Shown piece by piece: positions 37,455 through 49,307 of a DNA stretch of 64,000 nt. Where the stretch lies: NCBI RefSeq assembly GCF_901709675.1, contig NC_051094.1, positions 310,001 to 374,000 of the forward strand, read 5' to 3'. Each line of letters begins with the position of its first letter. The stretch's first letter is position 1. Position numbers and translations under genes: made by a program. This DNA is from Syngnathus acus. Taxonomy: Eukaryota > Chordata > Actinopteri > Syngnathiformes > Syngnathidae. The notes under the pieces are model-generated. The model saw nothing but the letters and a program-made list of their open reading frames with translations, was not told the origin of the DNA and made no database searches.

Positions 37455-40330
37455 GGCTGCCTCACGTGACACGCCCTCCCCTTCCTCAAACTGGAGGGGC
37501 GACACTTTGTGCAATTGTTTTTTTAGGCCCACACTACATTCCAACATTCCTTTAACCATGTTTTTGATATACTTCTGGTGATAGATGAATATAATTGTAT
37601 ACATATCTATGTTTGTTCATGTTTACAGGCAGATTTTTCTCACTTCATCTCAGTGAGTGGTGTATTTCTTTGTTTTTAGGTGTTGCGCAGAGCTCCTTGT
37701 GAAAATCGTCCTATTAAGGTGAAATACTGTATCATGATATATATATAGCGTACTGGTATAACATGACACTTGTGACTTTTTCTTTGCTCATTCACCTGTA
37801 CATAATTGGCTCATGATATTGTAAAGTACTTAGCAACGGGGAGGCACCGCCCAGTCTCCACACTTGATTTTGAACACGAAAAGGGGGGCCGGGCCGGGCC
37901 GGGCCGGGCCGAGCCAGTGAGCACTGCTATCCGAGTAGCGTTAATCAGCCTTAAGGGATGACTTTAGGAACTACTGCCCAGATCCGTTCCAGTAACGTTT
38001 GTGTACTGTGACCGTTTGATTTCTGATGTTTTTTGCCAAAACTTCTCTGAAAAGCACTTTCACACGCCTCGTCATTACACTTTTTCGTTAGCTCGCGTAC
38101 GTATATACAGAAATGTATATTAAAGGAACATAAGTGTTTTGAAAATGGATACCTCTTCTTCTGGCAGTGACATAAGAATTTCAAATGTGTTGTGACCAAA
38201 AAGAAAAAATCTGTTTTGGGGCGGCAAAATTTAAATGACCGCCAGCCTCGTGTTGAAGAAATCATGAATCGCTACCATGATACACAGTCCAGTAAGTATA
38301 GTGTACAAAATACAACCTGTACAGTGTTTTTAAATTGCTCATCTGTCGAATCTTTTGTATTTATTGCACCACATTTTATACCAATTGCTTTGTCAAACAC
38401 CAGTGCAGTACTCCCTGTTACCACCGTGTGACATTTGAAAAGAGGGAAAAAAAAGAAGGGGTATTATTCGACTTGTAATTAGTGCATACTTTTTGTTGTT
38501 TCTACATAGGTGTAATGATTCCACATTAGCCGCTGCTCATGTGTGGTGACTGTATTTGCTGTTTAAAGCAGTTCAGTATTGCAATGTTTCCCCCCGGGTA
38601 CTTTGTTGGTGATTGGTGACACTTAAGTTAGTGTCAACGCCGAGCAACTTATTAAGGACGTTTTGTGTCAAAGAGGTCAAAAAGAGTGGGGGGTGCCAAT
38701 TGACAGCGGACAAATTCTGGCTTCAGTTAAACGGGCCATGTCTCCTTCATGTTGTTTTTGCACTTCTTTTCATTTGTTTTGCCATTTTCCCTCAGTGGTG
38801 TACAGTGCCATGAAAAAGTATTTGCCCCCCCCTTGTCAACCTTTTTTTTTTTTGCCTAGTTTCCTCATTTGAATGTTTTCCATCATCATACAAGCGGGAT
38901 GAATGGTATGGGGTTGGCTTATTGTTGAGTCACAAACACTGACCGTAGCTGAGGCGAGGGAGGCGCCCCCACGTTGCCCCAGGTCTTTGCTGTGCTGTAG
39001 GCTTGTTTTTCTCGGCCGTTGAGTGCGTTTTCTTCACTCTTTGTTGGTTGTCTGGGGTCCTCCTGCTTTCGGAATGGCTTTCTAACCCTTTCCAGCAGTC
39101 TGACTTGGCTGTTGTTGAATTTCTTTGGATGGCAGCTTTTTGTGATCTTATGGCCGACTTCATTTTCTCAGACGCGTGTGTGCGCGTTACATCTTGCTCT
39201 GATGTTTACATTTGTTTGATGATACTTAATGTGGGGGGAAAATAAGAGAGAATTTGAGGAGAGGGCAACATTTTCTCGGCACAGTACACAACTTTTGTCC
39301 TCTCCACGTAGTCATCGGTCATCAAGGTTCATTTAACAGCCAAGCATGTCACCACCCAAACTTGAATGTTATTCTTTATTCGTGTGGTCTATTAAGTGTG
39401 GACAACAGGCTTTTTTTGTCGTTGTGGAATCATGATAGCATGACTGGTCTCTGTTTTTTCAAGGCGACTGTTAAGCTGAACTGCACGTTTGAGTTTTAAA
39501 CAGCATTATTGTGTTCCTTTATTCTATTTTTTTGAGAATAAAAACAGCGGCCTTTTTGTTTTTGCACTTGTGATTGCATGACATCGTTAAGTGCCATTTT
39601 CCAGTGGCAGCATTACAACGCAATCATTTGTATGTTGCATCATTTCATTTGCTTCAAAAAACAACAACTCACGTTTTGTTTATTAGTGCCATTCATTTGT
39701 GGAAAGTCCCCCCAGCATGTTTGTTCCTTTGTTGGTGACCCGGAAAGCTTCAGAGTGACTTCAGAGCATCATGGAATTCTTTTTTTTTTTTTAAAAACCA
39801 CCCTTAGTGCTTCAAAGTTTCTGCTCCTCTTTTTTGGTGCAATTTTGCTGACTGATGTTGAGTTTTTGGTTGACACGGGCAGTCCGAGAAGAATTGGTGT
39901 TGTGCTGAATAAAAACTCACTTGCAAAAAGCACTCCATTGTTTTTGTAGTAGAATACATTTGAGTTACTAACTGGGGTCATATCTATCTCTCTTGGTGTT
40001 GCTTCAGTGAAAAACGTGGATGAACACGAGCACCATGTTGATTACTGTTGAACCTGTGTTACTGCATATTGTTGGCAAACCTGTAAATAGTCTTGCATCG
40101 TATTTGCATAGGATCATGTTACTGTGGCGTGCTATTTTTGTTTGATTTTTCGGCTTGTACAATTCCGCTTATAAATGTGCGTGACTGTTGGGAAGACACT
40201 CTTTTTGTACATGACTGTCTTTTTATTTGAAAATATGACCTCTGTCCTTTGTTTCATTGAAAAGTTGAGTTGGGAGAGTTCAGACATGCCTGAAGTTTGA
40301 CTTTAATAAAGCTGTACTCTGTCTCAGTGA
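37017..40330 (+). other. nsd3: nsd3 3' UTR
   Basis: No further coding exon follows the stop. AATAAA hexamers occur near 39536 and 39909. The strongest is at 40306-40311, followed by a GT-rich element, suggesting alternative polyadenylation and a full 3' UTR of about 3.3 kb. It includes a (CA)n at 37421-37451 and a GGCCG pentamer run at 37887-37912. Confidence 0.6.
40306..40311 (+). terminator. nsd3: Polyadenylation signal of nsd3
   Basis: A canonical AATAAA followed within 30 bases by a GT-rich downstream element. It is the distal-most of three candidate signals in this UTR. Confidence 0.6.
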
Positions 40331-40410
40331 AGCGCGAGTTTTGGCAGTCTTTTAAATGAGCATCAATTCATTTGAGGGTGAATGAATAATAATATGCAAA
40401 TCTCCACGTT

Positions 40411-40506
40411 TGGGAGCTTAAGCTCAGGGGATGCTTTGAGAAGAATTGTCCATTTTGGTCTATGTGAAGCCCTTTGAGACTGCTATACAAATAAACTGGA
40501 CTTGAC
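40411..40506 (-). mobile_element. Interspersed repeat copy (minus orientation), family shared with 63097-63320
   Basis: Its reverse complement reads TCAAGTCCAGTTTATTTGTA, then CAGTCTCAAAGGGCTTCACA, and ends at GCTTAAGCTCCC. It matches 63097-63207 with one internal deletion of about 14 bases and scattered substitutions. No coding capacity. Confidence 0.8.
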
Positions 40507-40959
40507 GTATGCAAACAATGAAAACACGAATGAGTCAAGAGCAAATGCGTCAGGACACCCACTTTGAATGATCTATGAATGGCATGTTTTCTAGTTTTAG
40601 TGACGGTTGTGGATTTGGAGTCCAATCGAGTCTCATCGATACTTAACGTGACGTGGCGTGTTGCGTCCATGTGTCAAAAAAGACCATTTTTAAGACAACT
40701 TCCGTCTTTCAAAATAAAACCGCTTTCACGAATGCCGATTCAAAACGCAAATGTATACATGGGGATCTATACTTGAGGTATTTAACGATGCGAATAATTG
40801 CTTATTTACTGGCACAACATATTTGAACCTCGACTTTATTATTGTGGAATTCAATGCGACACCTGATTACTTTGAAAAGCATGGAACGGATATGTTTCAT
40901 GCAAGCTTAGTGAGTCGCTTAATGGCGTCACTGGATGAAGCGTCTCAAATGAGTGAAGA

Positions 40960-41032
40960 TGCTGCGGCCTTTTTCGACATAACCACCGGCGTGGTCATGA
41001 GGATAGCAAGATAGAAAACAACCTTAGTGAAG
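40960..41032 (+). other. plpp5: Probable 5' noncoding exon of plpp5
   Basis: A consensus donor (GAAG then GTGAGTCG at 41033) fits with an acceptor TTTCTTAAG at 42061, just upstream of the plpp5 ATG exon. The 5' end of this exon is unknown; the start given is arbitrary. An 87-codon open frame overlaps it from 40751. Confidence 0.4.
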
Positions 41033-41106
41033 GTGAGTCGTGAACCGTTGTTTGTTTCTTTTAGTAACAGCTATGTTGTGCGACAGATGTGCCAGCCAGC
41101 CAGCCG

Positions 41107-41305
41107 GCTAGCTTAGCCTCGGCTGCTATCATCTCGCTTCCTTCCATTGGCAGACAGGCGATGAAAGGATGGCTGCTATCTATCTGTCTGTCTGTCTGTC
41201 TGTCTGTCTGCTAGCTTAGCCTCGGCTGCTATCATCTCGCTTCCTTCCATTGGCAGACAGGCGATGAAACGTTGGCTGCTATCTAGCTATCTATCTATCT
41301 GTCTA

Positions 41306-41339
<34 letters not shown>
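41107..41339. repeat. Two tandem copies of a 103-bp unit with (TCTG)n tails
   Basis: GCTAGCTTAGCCTCGGCTGC begins at 41107 and again at 41210. Each copy ends in CTAT/TCTG tetranucleotides. Copy identity is very high apart from the microsatellite. It lies in the proposed plpp5 5' UTR intron. Confidence 0.9.
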
Positions 41340-42109
41340 ACTTTCAAGTCACATAACATGTCAAAGCGTCGTGGCATGTGGCTATGGAATTGTCAAACGG
41401 CTACAATACGGTGGTTAATAGCTACCTATTGACACGATTTGTACTGAAATGTGTTTATAGAGATCAGCAATGTTCTGATCTATTTCTACTGAAATGTGTT
41501 CATAGAGATTAGTAATGTTGCTGCTGCTATTTAGTGGTTGCCAAGTTTTCATCCTACGCGGATGGTTTCAATTGTAACCCGTTTAAATCACGTCCCACAA
41601 CTGACAAATGCAGAAAATGGGGTTGAACCATAGTTAGTGCCAACCGACATGATCGAACTTTATTTATCCCACAGCGGAGGAATGTACTTGTCACAGCAGC
41701 GTGCAAGAATACAAGCGTCAAAATGGCTAAATAACAGACAAAGAAAGACAAGTGCCACGAGTAGCGGTAGAGACCAAACACATGATCAGGTGCCACGCAT
41801 GATGTCGAGTCTGATTTTTGTCATTCTAAAATGACTTTGAAAAAACTGTCAAATGATTGACTTGCTTCTAGGGATTGAGCACCGACATCAAGTAAAAGAG
41901 GCACTCGTTGCCAATCATTGTGTCGAGTTGAAAGTCACACTGCTACATAACACGCTGGAAACACTTTGTTTGGTGCTGTACTGTGAGTTTTTCCTCCAAA
42001 TATGTATTGATCGAGTCACAATAGAGGTTCATTTGAAAGACGCCCTTTTTTCTTTCTTAAGCCCGGAGGTGATGTGCTGCGTTGACCGAAGTCCGCACCG
42101 AGAGACAAA

Positions 42110-43714
42110 ATGAAGAGAAGGCTGCTTCGTGGGCTCCTGTCGGAAATCTGCATCCGCTTGGCGCTCCTTGTGGTTTTCCTGTAAATCCACTCAAATTCTT
42201 TGCATTTGTTTCAAGCAGACATGCGTATTATCAAGGGTGCTCAAAGTACTCCCACTGTGTCCCACTTGAGGTGGAAAAGTACACACTGCCTGTATTTGAG
42301 GAGACAAAACGATAAAGACAGTTTGATTCTTTCAGGGTGACGGAGCAGCTTCCGCCTTTCTACCGAGAGATCCAGCCCGAGGAGATATGGTTGTATAAAT
42401 TCCACCGGGTAGAGCAAGATCACGTCCCCACACTTCTCATGTTTGTAAGTGACGTAACAGTGGCGTCGTTGTCGTCTTTTGAACCTGACTTTAATTTCTA
42501 CTCTTTTCCACACCAGAGCATAGCCGTCTTCGCGCCGCTAACGGTCATCACGCTCTTCACTGTTCTGACGAAGCCAGAGCGAGGTGACGCCAAGGAGGCG
42601 TCGCTGGGTGAGAAACACTTGTCGGAGGGCGGTGGCACCTTGACTTGTTTTGAGAACAAGCTTTCTTTCCACCCAATTCCAGCAGTCTGTATGCACGATC
42701 TATTCAAGTCAACATTGCCGTGCTGTGTAGTGGAATTCCATTTTCGAAAGGCATGAAAGCGTATTTTCTTGCTTTATTTGCATTGCGCTCGGATGAAGCT
42801 CGCTGCTTTCCAAGTCAAGGTAGCGCAGCGTACGTGTCCCCCCCCACCGCACCGCGTCCTCATCGCTTCCTTCCTTCCTTCTGCCATCCAGCCGTGACAT
42901 TGACGCTGGTGCTGAATGGCGTTTTTACCAACGTCATCAAACTCGCCGTGGGCAGGTAAAACCACGCGGACGATTACCCTGTCGGCGAACCCGAGTCCAA
43001 ATAACAAGTGTCTCTGCATCAGGCCCAGGCCGGACTTCTTCTACCGCTGCTTCCCAGACGGCCAAATGAACCTGGAGCTACGCTGCAGCGGTGATCCAGA
43101 TGTGGTCATGGAGGGAAGAAAGAGTTTTCCCAGCGGACACTCTTCATGTAAGACGTACTCACCGAGAATTTGTGCTGCGGATGGAGTCGAGTCGAGTCGA
43201 GGGCTTGGCCATGAATCCCATTCAAATGGACTTCTTTGGGGTTGCTTATTGAATCTTTGTCCCTGGATATTCTCTTCCTAGTTGCTTTTGCAGGGCTGGG
43301 CTTCACAGCTCTTTACATCGCCGGGAAGCTGCGGTGCTTCAATGCGGCCGGCCGAGGCAGGGCGTGGCGGCTCTGCGCTTTCCTCACCCCTTTAGTCGTA
43401 GCGCTGACCATCGCCCTTTCCAGAACCTGCGACTACAAACACCACTGGCAAGGTCAGCCCTTCCTCCCTCCCTCCTTGCGACCGGCCGGCCGGCCGGCTC
43501 CCTGATGAGTCATTATTGCGTTGGCTTTGTCGTCCCGCTTGTAGACGTGTTGGTGGGCTCTCTGCTGGGCCTGGCCTTTGCCTGGCTGTGCTACAGGCAG
43601 CACTACCCCGCGCTTCATGACACCGACTGCCACCGCCCCCTGAGTCACCATGAGCTTGTCCCCGCCGCACAGCAACGCAAGCTAGCCAACTCCAACTACA
43701 TCCTGCCCATGTAA
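42110..43714 (+). CDS. plpp5: Phospholipid phosphatase 5 (PPAPDC1B)
   Basis: A membrane PAP2-type lipid phosphatase that dephosphorylates phosphatidate and diacylglycerol pyrophosphate. Seven exons: 42110-42180, 42336-42444, 42517-42607, 42892-42955, 43023-43147, 43282-43452 and 43545-43714, giving 266 residues (human 264) with clean phases. An N-terminal hydrophobic segment ([12 protein letters not shown]) leads to [18 protein letters not shown], typical of the family. The three phosphatase motifs are intact: [17 protein letters not shown] and [12 protein letters not shown], with catalytic histidines in the second and third. About six membrane segments are expected. The start is the first ATG after an acceptor at 42061. 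It sits directly downstream of nsd3 on the same strand. Confidence 0.95.
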
Positions 43715-43744
43715 AACATCAGCCCGCTCGCTCGTGCTGGCGTA

Positions 43745-43778
<34 letters not shown>

Positions 43779-44990
43779 CGCTGGCTCCTCTGTCGCATAT
43801 CACGACTCTTTTGAAAGTGTCCACTGTGGGAGCTGGACCTTTGGTAAGGCCGGTACTAGAAGGACATTTGAGTTGGAGCGTATGAGAGCAGGAAAAAGGC
43901 CCGTAGAAAGTCTTTTGGAAGGGACATTGATGCAACCTTGCTAGCTAGGTGATGCTGCGCCTATCGGTCACCATTTTAATCCTGTTCATATTTGACACCA
44001 CTTCCAGGGTGATGTATGCACACTTTTTTGTGGGTTCTAATCTAAGTTGGTTTGGTCAAAGGAAACAGGCAAACCTCAGATTTTTTTTTTCGGGGGGGTG
44101 AAATCAGCCAAAGTTTTGCAGGGTATAAGCACTTTTGCTGGCCGCTGTGAATGCAGCTCAAATCCGCTGATTGCAGTTGATATCAGACCAAACTTGGCCA
44201 AGATTTGGTGCCTTTTTTATTTCCAGCATTGTCCCGCTTGTGATATGTACACTGCTTTTCATTCCATCCTTGTTCAGGTTTTGACATTGTTACTAATGAT
44301 TATTGAAATGTGACATGATGCTTTTCATATAGGAAAAAAATCATCGATTAAAAAAAAATACTTTTTTTTTTAACTCGAAACAGAAATGGGATATCTTAAT
44401 GGAACGTTATTTATAATTTATTTGTGAATTTCATAATTCCACTATAGCCGTTTTTTTATGGTGTACTGTATGAGCATCTGTTCCAAATTTGGGGCATGTA
44501 GAAGTTTGACTTGAACTTCCAGTGTTTGTTTGCCCAAAATGTGATCGTGTTTGTAGAAGCACGGGTCCCTTGACCAATTAAACAAATGCCGTAGGCACTT
44601 GAAATCTTGCATGTTTCCCCATGTATGTATATTTAAAAAAAAAAAGTCTCTCCACATACTTTCTTATTTCGTTACTGGAAAGTGTGTTTTTATTTTGTTT
44701 TTCTGGTCTTAAATCAGGTTGTTGAATAGCTCTCTAATACTACGTATTTTGTCAAGTACAAAGACTTAGCATTATCGTTATTTGATTTTTTTACTGTCAG
44801 GCACGTCTTTGTTTTGCCTCGTGAGGGAGGACCATGAGCAAGCACTTGATGCTGTGATGTCATTTGGTCGCAGTAAATCATATTTGTACAGAAGCAGCGT
44901 GTGCGTCGTCTTTTGTCTCTGTTCGCTTGTGTATTTATACTGCCAAAAGTTAGTTTTCAAGATCAAATAATTCTTCTGTAATTGTGTTTT
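43715..44990 (+). other. plpp5: plpp5 3' UTR and spacer to cdc45
   Basis: No coding exon is seen. It contains a (GGCT)n run at 43746-43787 and A/T-rich tracts at 44333-44370 and 44630-44646. An ATTAAA at about 44577 is a possible polyadenylation signal. Confidence 0.45.
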
Positions 44991-45002
44991 CCTGCTTTGG
45001 TG

Positions 45003-45246
45003 AGTGCCGCGTCGTGCGCGTGACGTAGCCCACCTCCCCTCTCCTGATTGGCTAGGTGTTTGGTTAGGGGTGACGCGGCCTTTTGGCCTCTTCTGATTGG
45101 TTAGGTGTGACGCGGCCTTTTGGCGCCACATTTCCACCGGCGGCGCTGCAGCTGTCGACTGTTGTCACAAAAGCCCGCACATCTTAGCGTCTGTTGTTTT
45201 TGTACCATACGCTCAACCGTCGATTATTGTGTCGAGGACTTCCAAG
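45003..45246 (+). promoter_or_regulatory. cdc45: cdc45 promoter with duplicated CCAAT block and E2F site
   Basis: GC-rich sequence directly upstream of the cdc45 ATG. It has a TGACGT half-CRE near 45020 and two inverted CCAAT boxes (GATTGGCTAGG at 45046, GATTGGTTAGG at 45095). GTGACGCGGCCTTTTGGC also occurs twice. The second copy ends in TTTTGGCGCC at 45118-45127, an E2F consensus. There is no TATA box, as expected for an S-phase replication gene. Confidence 0.65.
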
Positions 45247-48200
45247 ATGTTTGTCACGGACATCCGGAAAGAATTTTATGAAGCTGTTGTCAATCAGGTG
45301 TCCGTTGTTGAGCGAAGCATGCATGAGCTAAGTGTTGACGGACGGACGGAGGGACGGTGTTTGCTAACATTGTGGAATTGTTTTTCAGAGAGTTGCGCTC
45401 CTGGTGGCGTCAGATGTCGATGCTCTTTGCGCCTGTAAGATCCTTCAGGTGAGTTAGCTGTTCGCAAACGTTCTTTCTCGTTTTGGCCAATTTGCTGTGC
45501 AGACATTTCTGCAGTGTCGAGGGCTACAGGTTCTTTCTGTTTCTGAGGCACAATAACAAATGTGTCAACGGGTTCATTTTCAAATATGGATCTTTTTCTT
45601 TTGGGAAAGTGCAATCGTTTTTGCTTCTTTGAAGGAACAGTGTAACGTATGCTTGGCATTTCTTGTTTGCGCTCCATCCATCTCACAAGCTCAAGATGGT
45701 AGCTTTCTGCGTCACCCTCTTTGGTCCTGACCCCCCGGCTGAGAATGACTGTGTTGTCCCCCCCTTCCTCAGGATTTGTTTCACTGCGATCAGGTTCAGT
45801 ACACCCTTTTACCAATGGCGGGATGGCAGGACCTTGGCACTGCCTTTCTCGAACACAAAGACCAAGTATGAAACTCCTCAGTCTCTCGATGCTTCAGTCT
45901 TCTACGCGGTAAAATCATGATTTTTGTCGTTGTTCCAGTTTCAATACTTTGTCCTCATCAACTGCGGTGCCAACGTGGACCTCCTTGAGTTGCTGCAGCC
46001 GGACGACGACTCCATCTTCTTCATTTGCGATACTCATCGGCCTGTCGATGTGGTTAATGTCTACAATGACACTCAGGTCACAATGACTTTATGCCAATGC
46101 TTACTCCTCTGTTGGAAGAAGAGTGGAACGATCCATCCTTATCGATATTTTGTTCTTTCTCTGAAGATCAAACTGCTGATTAATCAAGACGATGATCTGG
46201 GCGTGCCGTCGTACGATGAAATATTTCGAGACGACGACGAGGCGGAAGGGGGAGACTCTGGAAATGAAAGCGCCGAAGGCTCCGAGCCGTCTGGGAAGCG
46301 GAGGAGATTTGATGAAGCATGTTGTTTATCAAAATGATACCCGGTGCAAAGTCAAACAGGAATTGGGTGTTTAATGTTGTTGTTTTATTTCAGGGGGAAA
46401 TTGAGAGAAGAATTGAAAGGCGACGTGAGAAGAGGGAGTGGCAAGCGCGAAGGTGAATCGAGTCACATTTGGACTGCCTTTGGCGCTTCAGGCAGGCAGG
46501 CAGGCAGGAGATTTGCATTCACCTTTTGCTTTCCTGGCAGGAGGGAAATCTTGTTTGACTACGAGCAGTATGAATACCACGGAACATCGGTGAGTGAGCG
46601 GCTCTCTTGATCTTTTCTGCGTTCGGCAGCCATGGCATTTTTTTCAGTTTGAGCAAAGAAGCTCTCTTTTCTGTCTTAGGCTGCCATGATGTTTTTTGAG
46701 CTTGCCTGGGTGTTGACTAAAGACACTAAAGACATGCTCTGGTAAGTTGCCTCACCCCCCCCCCCAACAATACTGTGGCAAAAATTATTTTCTTCTTCTT
46801 GTTAACAGGTGGGCCGTCATCGGGCTGACCGATCAGTGGGTTCACGATAAAATCACACAGTAAGAAATGAGCCTCATTCCATTGTTATTTGTTTGAGAAA
46901 TGTGTGGAGAGTGAATTTGAATAGGCAGCCCAATTTCAAAAGTGCAACCATCTCGATTCCCTACTCCCTTTTTTGATATTGAATGATTGACCCTACTATC
47001 TGGAATGTTCTGCTTGATTGCAGTTGTGCAACGGAACACGTTGTTTTCTGTCTTTCAGTATGAAGTACGTGACGGACATCGCCGCCATGCAGCGCCACGT
47101 CTCCCGACATAACCATCGAAACGAGGACGAGGAAAACTCCCTGTCCATCGACTGCATGAGGATCTCCTTTGAGTACGAGTATCCTTTGTCGTCCGAGGAC
47201 AACTTTCAAGTTTGTTTTTGTAGCACCTCCTCCTTCACCTTCTGCTCCAGCCTGCGTCTGAGCCTCTACCAGCACTGGTCTCTGTACGAGAGCATCCGTA
47301 ATTCGTGTTACACCTCGTGCCACTTCAAGCTGTGGACATTACACGGACAGAAGAAGCTGCAGGAGTTTCTGGCTGACATGGGGTAACAATAGTAGAGCAG
47401 CTGCAAAAGTCAAGACGGGTTTACTGAGGGTGCTCCTTTGTACCAGGCTGCCTCTGAAGCAAGTGCGGCAAAAGTTCACCTCCATGGACATGTCCATCAA
47501 AGAGAACCTGCGGGAAGTCATCGAGGAGTCTTCCAATAAATACGGGTGGGGGGGGATTCATTTGAGCTCTTTTGACTGCTCCACGCTGACAATTCTGCCC
47601 TCCCTCTGACAGAATGAAAGACATGCGCATCCAGACATTCGGTGTCCACTTTGGCTTCAAGAATCGTTTCCTGGCCGCTGACATGGTGCACGCTACCGCC
47701 GCTCTACTGGAAAGCACGGAGAAGGAGCAGAACGCGTCAGGCCGCTTCATCGAGGCGCTCGATTCGCTTTCCAGGTGTGACCCCGTTTACGGTTGGTTGG
47801 AACCAACCCTGATTGATTCAGCCGCTCGCTCACTCACTCACTCACTCACTCACTCACTCACTCACTCACTCACTCACGACACCTTCTCCCTTTGGAAGGA
47901 GCAACCTGGAGCATCTGCACTCGGGCATGGAGATGGCTAAAAAGAAGCTGATTGCAATCCAACAGACTGTGGCCAGCTGCATCTGCACCAACCTCATCTT
48001 GTCCCAAGGGCCTTTCCTTTACTGCTACCTCATGGAGGTGCGTGCACGTGATTGTGTTTGCTTGGCCACTTGAGTCACGGTGCCTTCTCGCACAGGGCAC
48101 GCCCGACGTCAAGCTTTTTTCAAAGCCCATGGCCTTGACTCTGCTGTCCAAGTACCTCCTAAAAGCATTCATCCAATCAGTGAGTAGCTCATGATCCGAC

Positions 48201-49060
48201 ACTTGTCGTTGCTGCTGGTTGACCTAAGAAACAAATCTGATCATGGAATGGAATGAAATCACCTTTTTCTTCTTCTTCTTCCTCCTCCTCCTCATGTTGT
48301 TTGCCAGACAAGGAATAAGCGGTGCAGGTTGCTTCCCCTCATCACGGCTGCTCCCAAAGATGTCGAGAAAGGCACCGTCCTCGTCTTGGGAATCCCACCC
48401 GAGTCTGAAACATCTGACAAAAAGAAGTACGTTCACTATTTTATTTATTCGTCGGAGTTGTCCTTTGCTGCAGCAAACTTAGTAATGTGCCACATTTACT
48501 CCGTTATAGTTTTCTTCATTCAGTTCTACATTTGGATCTCATCGACCGAGACGATTGTCCGTCTAGGGCTTCGATTAAAAACCAAAACCTTCACTCTGTT
48601 CTTAGTTTCTTCGGCAGAGCGTTTGAGAAAGCTGCAGAAAGCACCAGCTCCAGAACTCTGCACGACCACTTTGACACATCCAGTAAGTCGTTTCATGTCC
48701 AGTTGAATTGGAGACGGGGGCAAAGTTTTTATGTGGCCACATGGGGGCAGCAGTGTTTTCACTTCAAATACGATCGAAAAGCAAGACAGTAAATAGCAGC
48801 AAAGAGGTGAGAAATACCCTTTTTGAGCCTTGCAGCTTATTGCAAATATGACTGGAATTTTGCGGTATGTGTCCTATTTTTAACCGATTTGTTTTCCTTT
48901 TCCCCCCCCCAGCAAGTTTTCATCTCTTTTGCGGCAGGGAAATGACAGAACTGTACCAACTAAGCTGAGCATTTCTCACTTTTCTTCCTGTGCAGTTATT
49001 GAACTGAAGACAGAAGACCGCAGCAAATTCCTGGATGCACTCATAACGCTTCTGTCCTGA
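45247..49060 (+). CDS. cdc45: Cell division control protein 45, CMG helicase subunit
   Basis: CDC45 joins MCM2-7 and GINS to form the replicative helicase. Exons: 45247-45297, 45389-45448, 45773-45865, 45939-46076, 46167-46316, 46394-46452, 46541-46589, 46680-46741, 46809-46859, 47059-47178, 47251-47382, 47447-47545, 47613-47774, 47899-48037, 48096-48179, 48308-48426, 48606-48682, 48996-49060. They give 569 residues (human 566). It begins [17 protein letters not shown] and ends [14 protein letters not shown]. Recognisable blocks are [15 protein letters not shown] and [18 protein letters not shown] (the inactive DHH phosphoesterase fold), an acidic insert with a basic stretch (about residues 115-170), [36 protein letters not shown] and [18 protein letters not shown]. 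The intron after 46316 needs a GC donor. Its E2F-type promoter fits S-phase expression. Confidence 0.96.
47826..47878. repeat. (CTCA)n microsatellite in cdc45 intron 13
   Basis: About 13 perfect units, immediately upstream of the acceptor at 47898. Confidence 0.95.
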
Positions 49061-49301
49061 GGCATCTCAACTCAACAATGAATGTGCGTGCGTGTGACTG
49101 AGCAACAGCATATGAATGGTGGTTACATCTTCGAGCAGAAGCAGTGTGACCATTCTGATTCTTTTTTTAATTTTTGATCTTTTTAATCCGGTTCCGTGGA
49201 TATTGTACAGTGGGTTATAAATGTATCGATGTTGTGGATTCTGCTGTTTTACTCATGCCTGTGTGTCAGACTTTCATCAATTGTAACGATTTATGCATGT
49301 T

Positions 49302-49307
49302 AATAAA
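49302..49307 (+). terminator. cdc45: cdc45 polyadenylation signal
   Basis: Canonical AATAAA about 240 bp after the stop codon. Confidence 0.65.
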
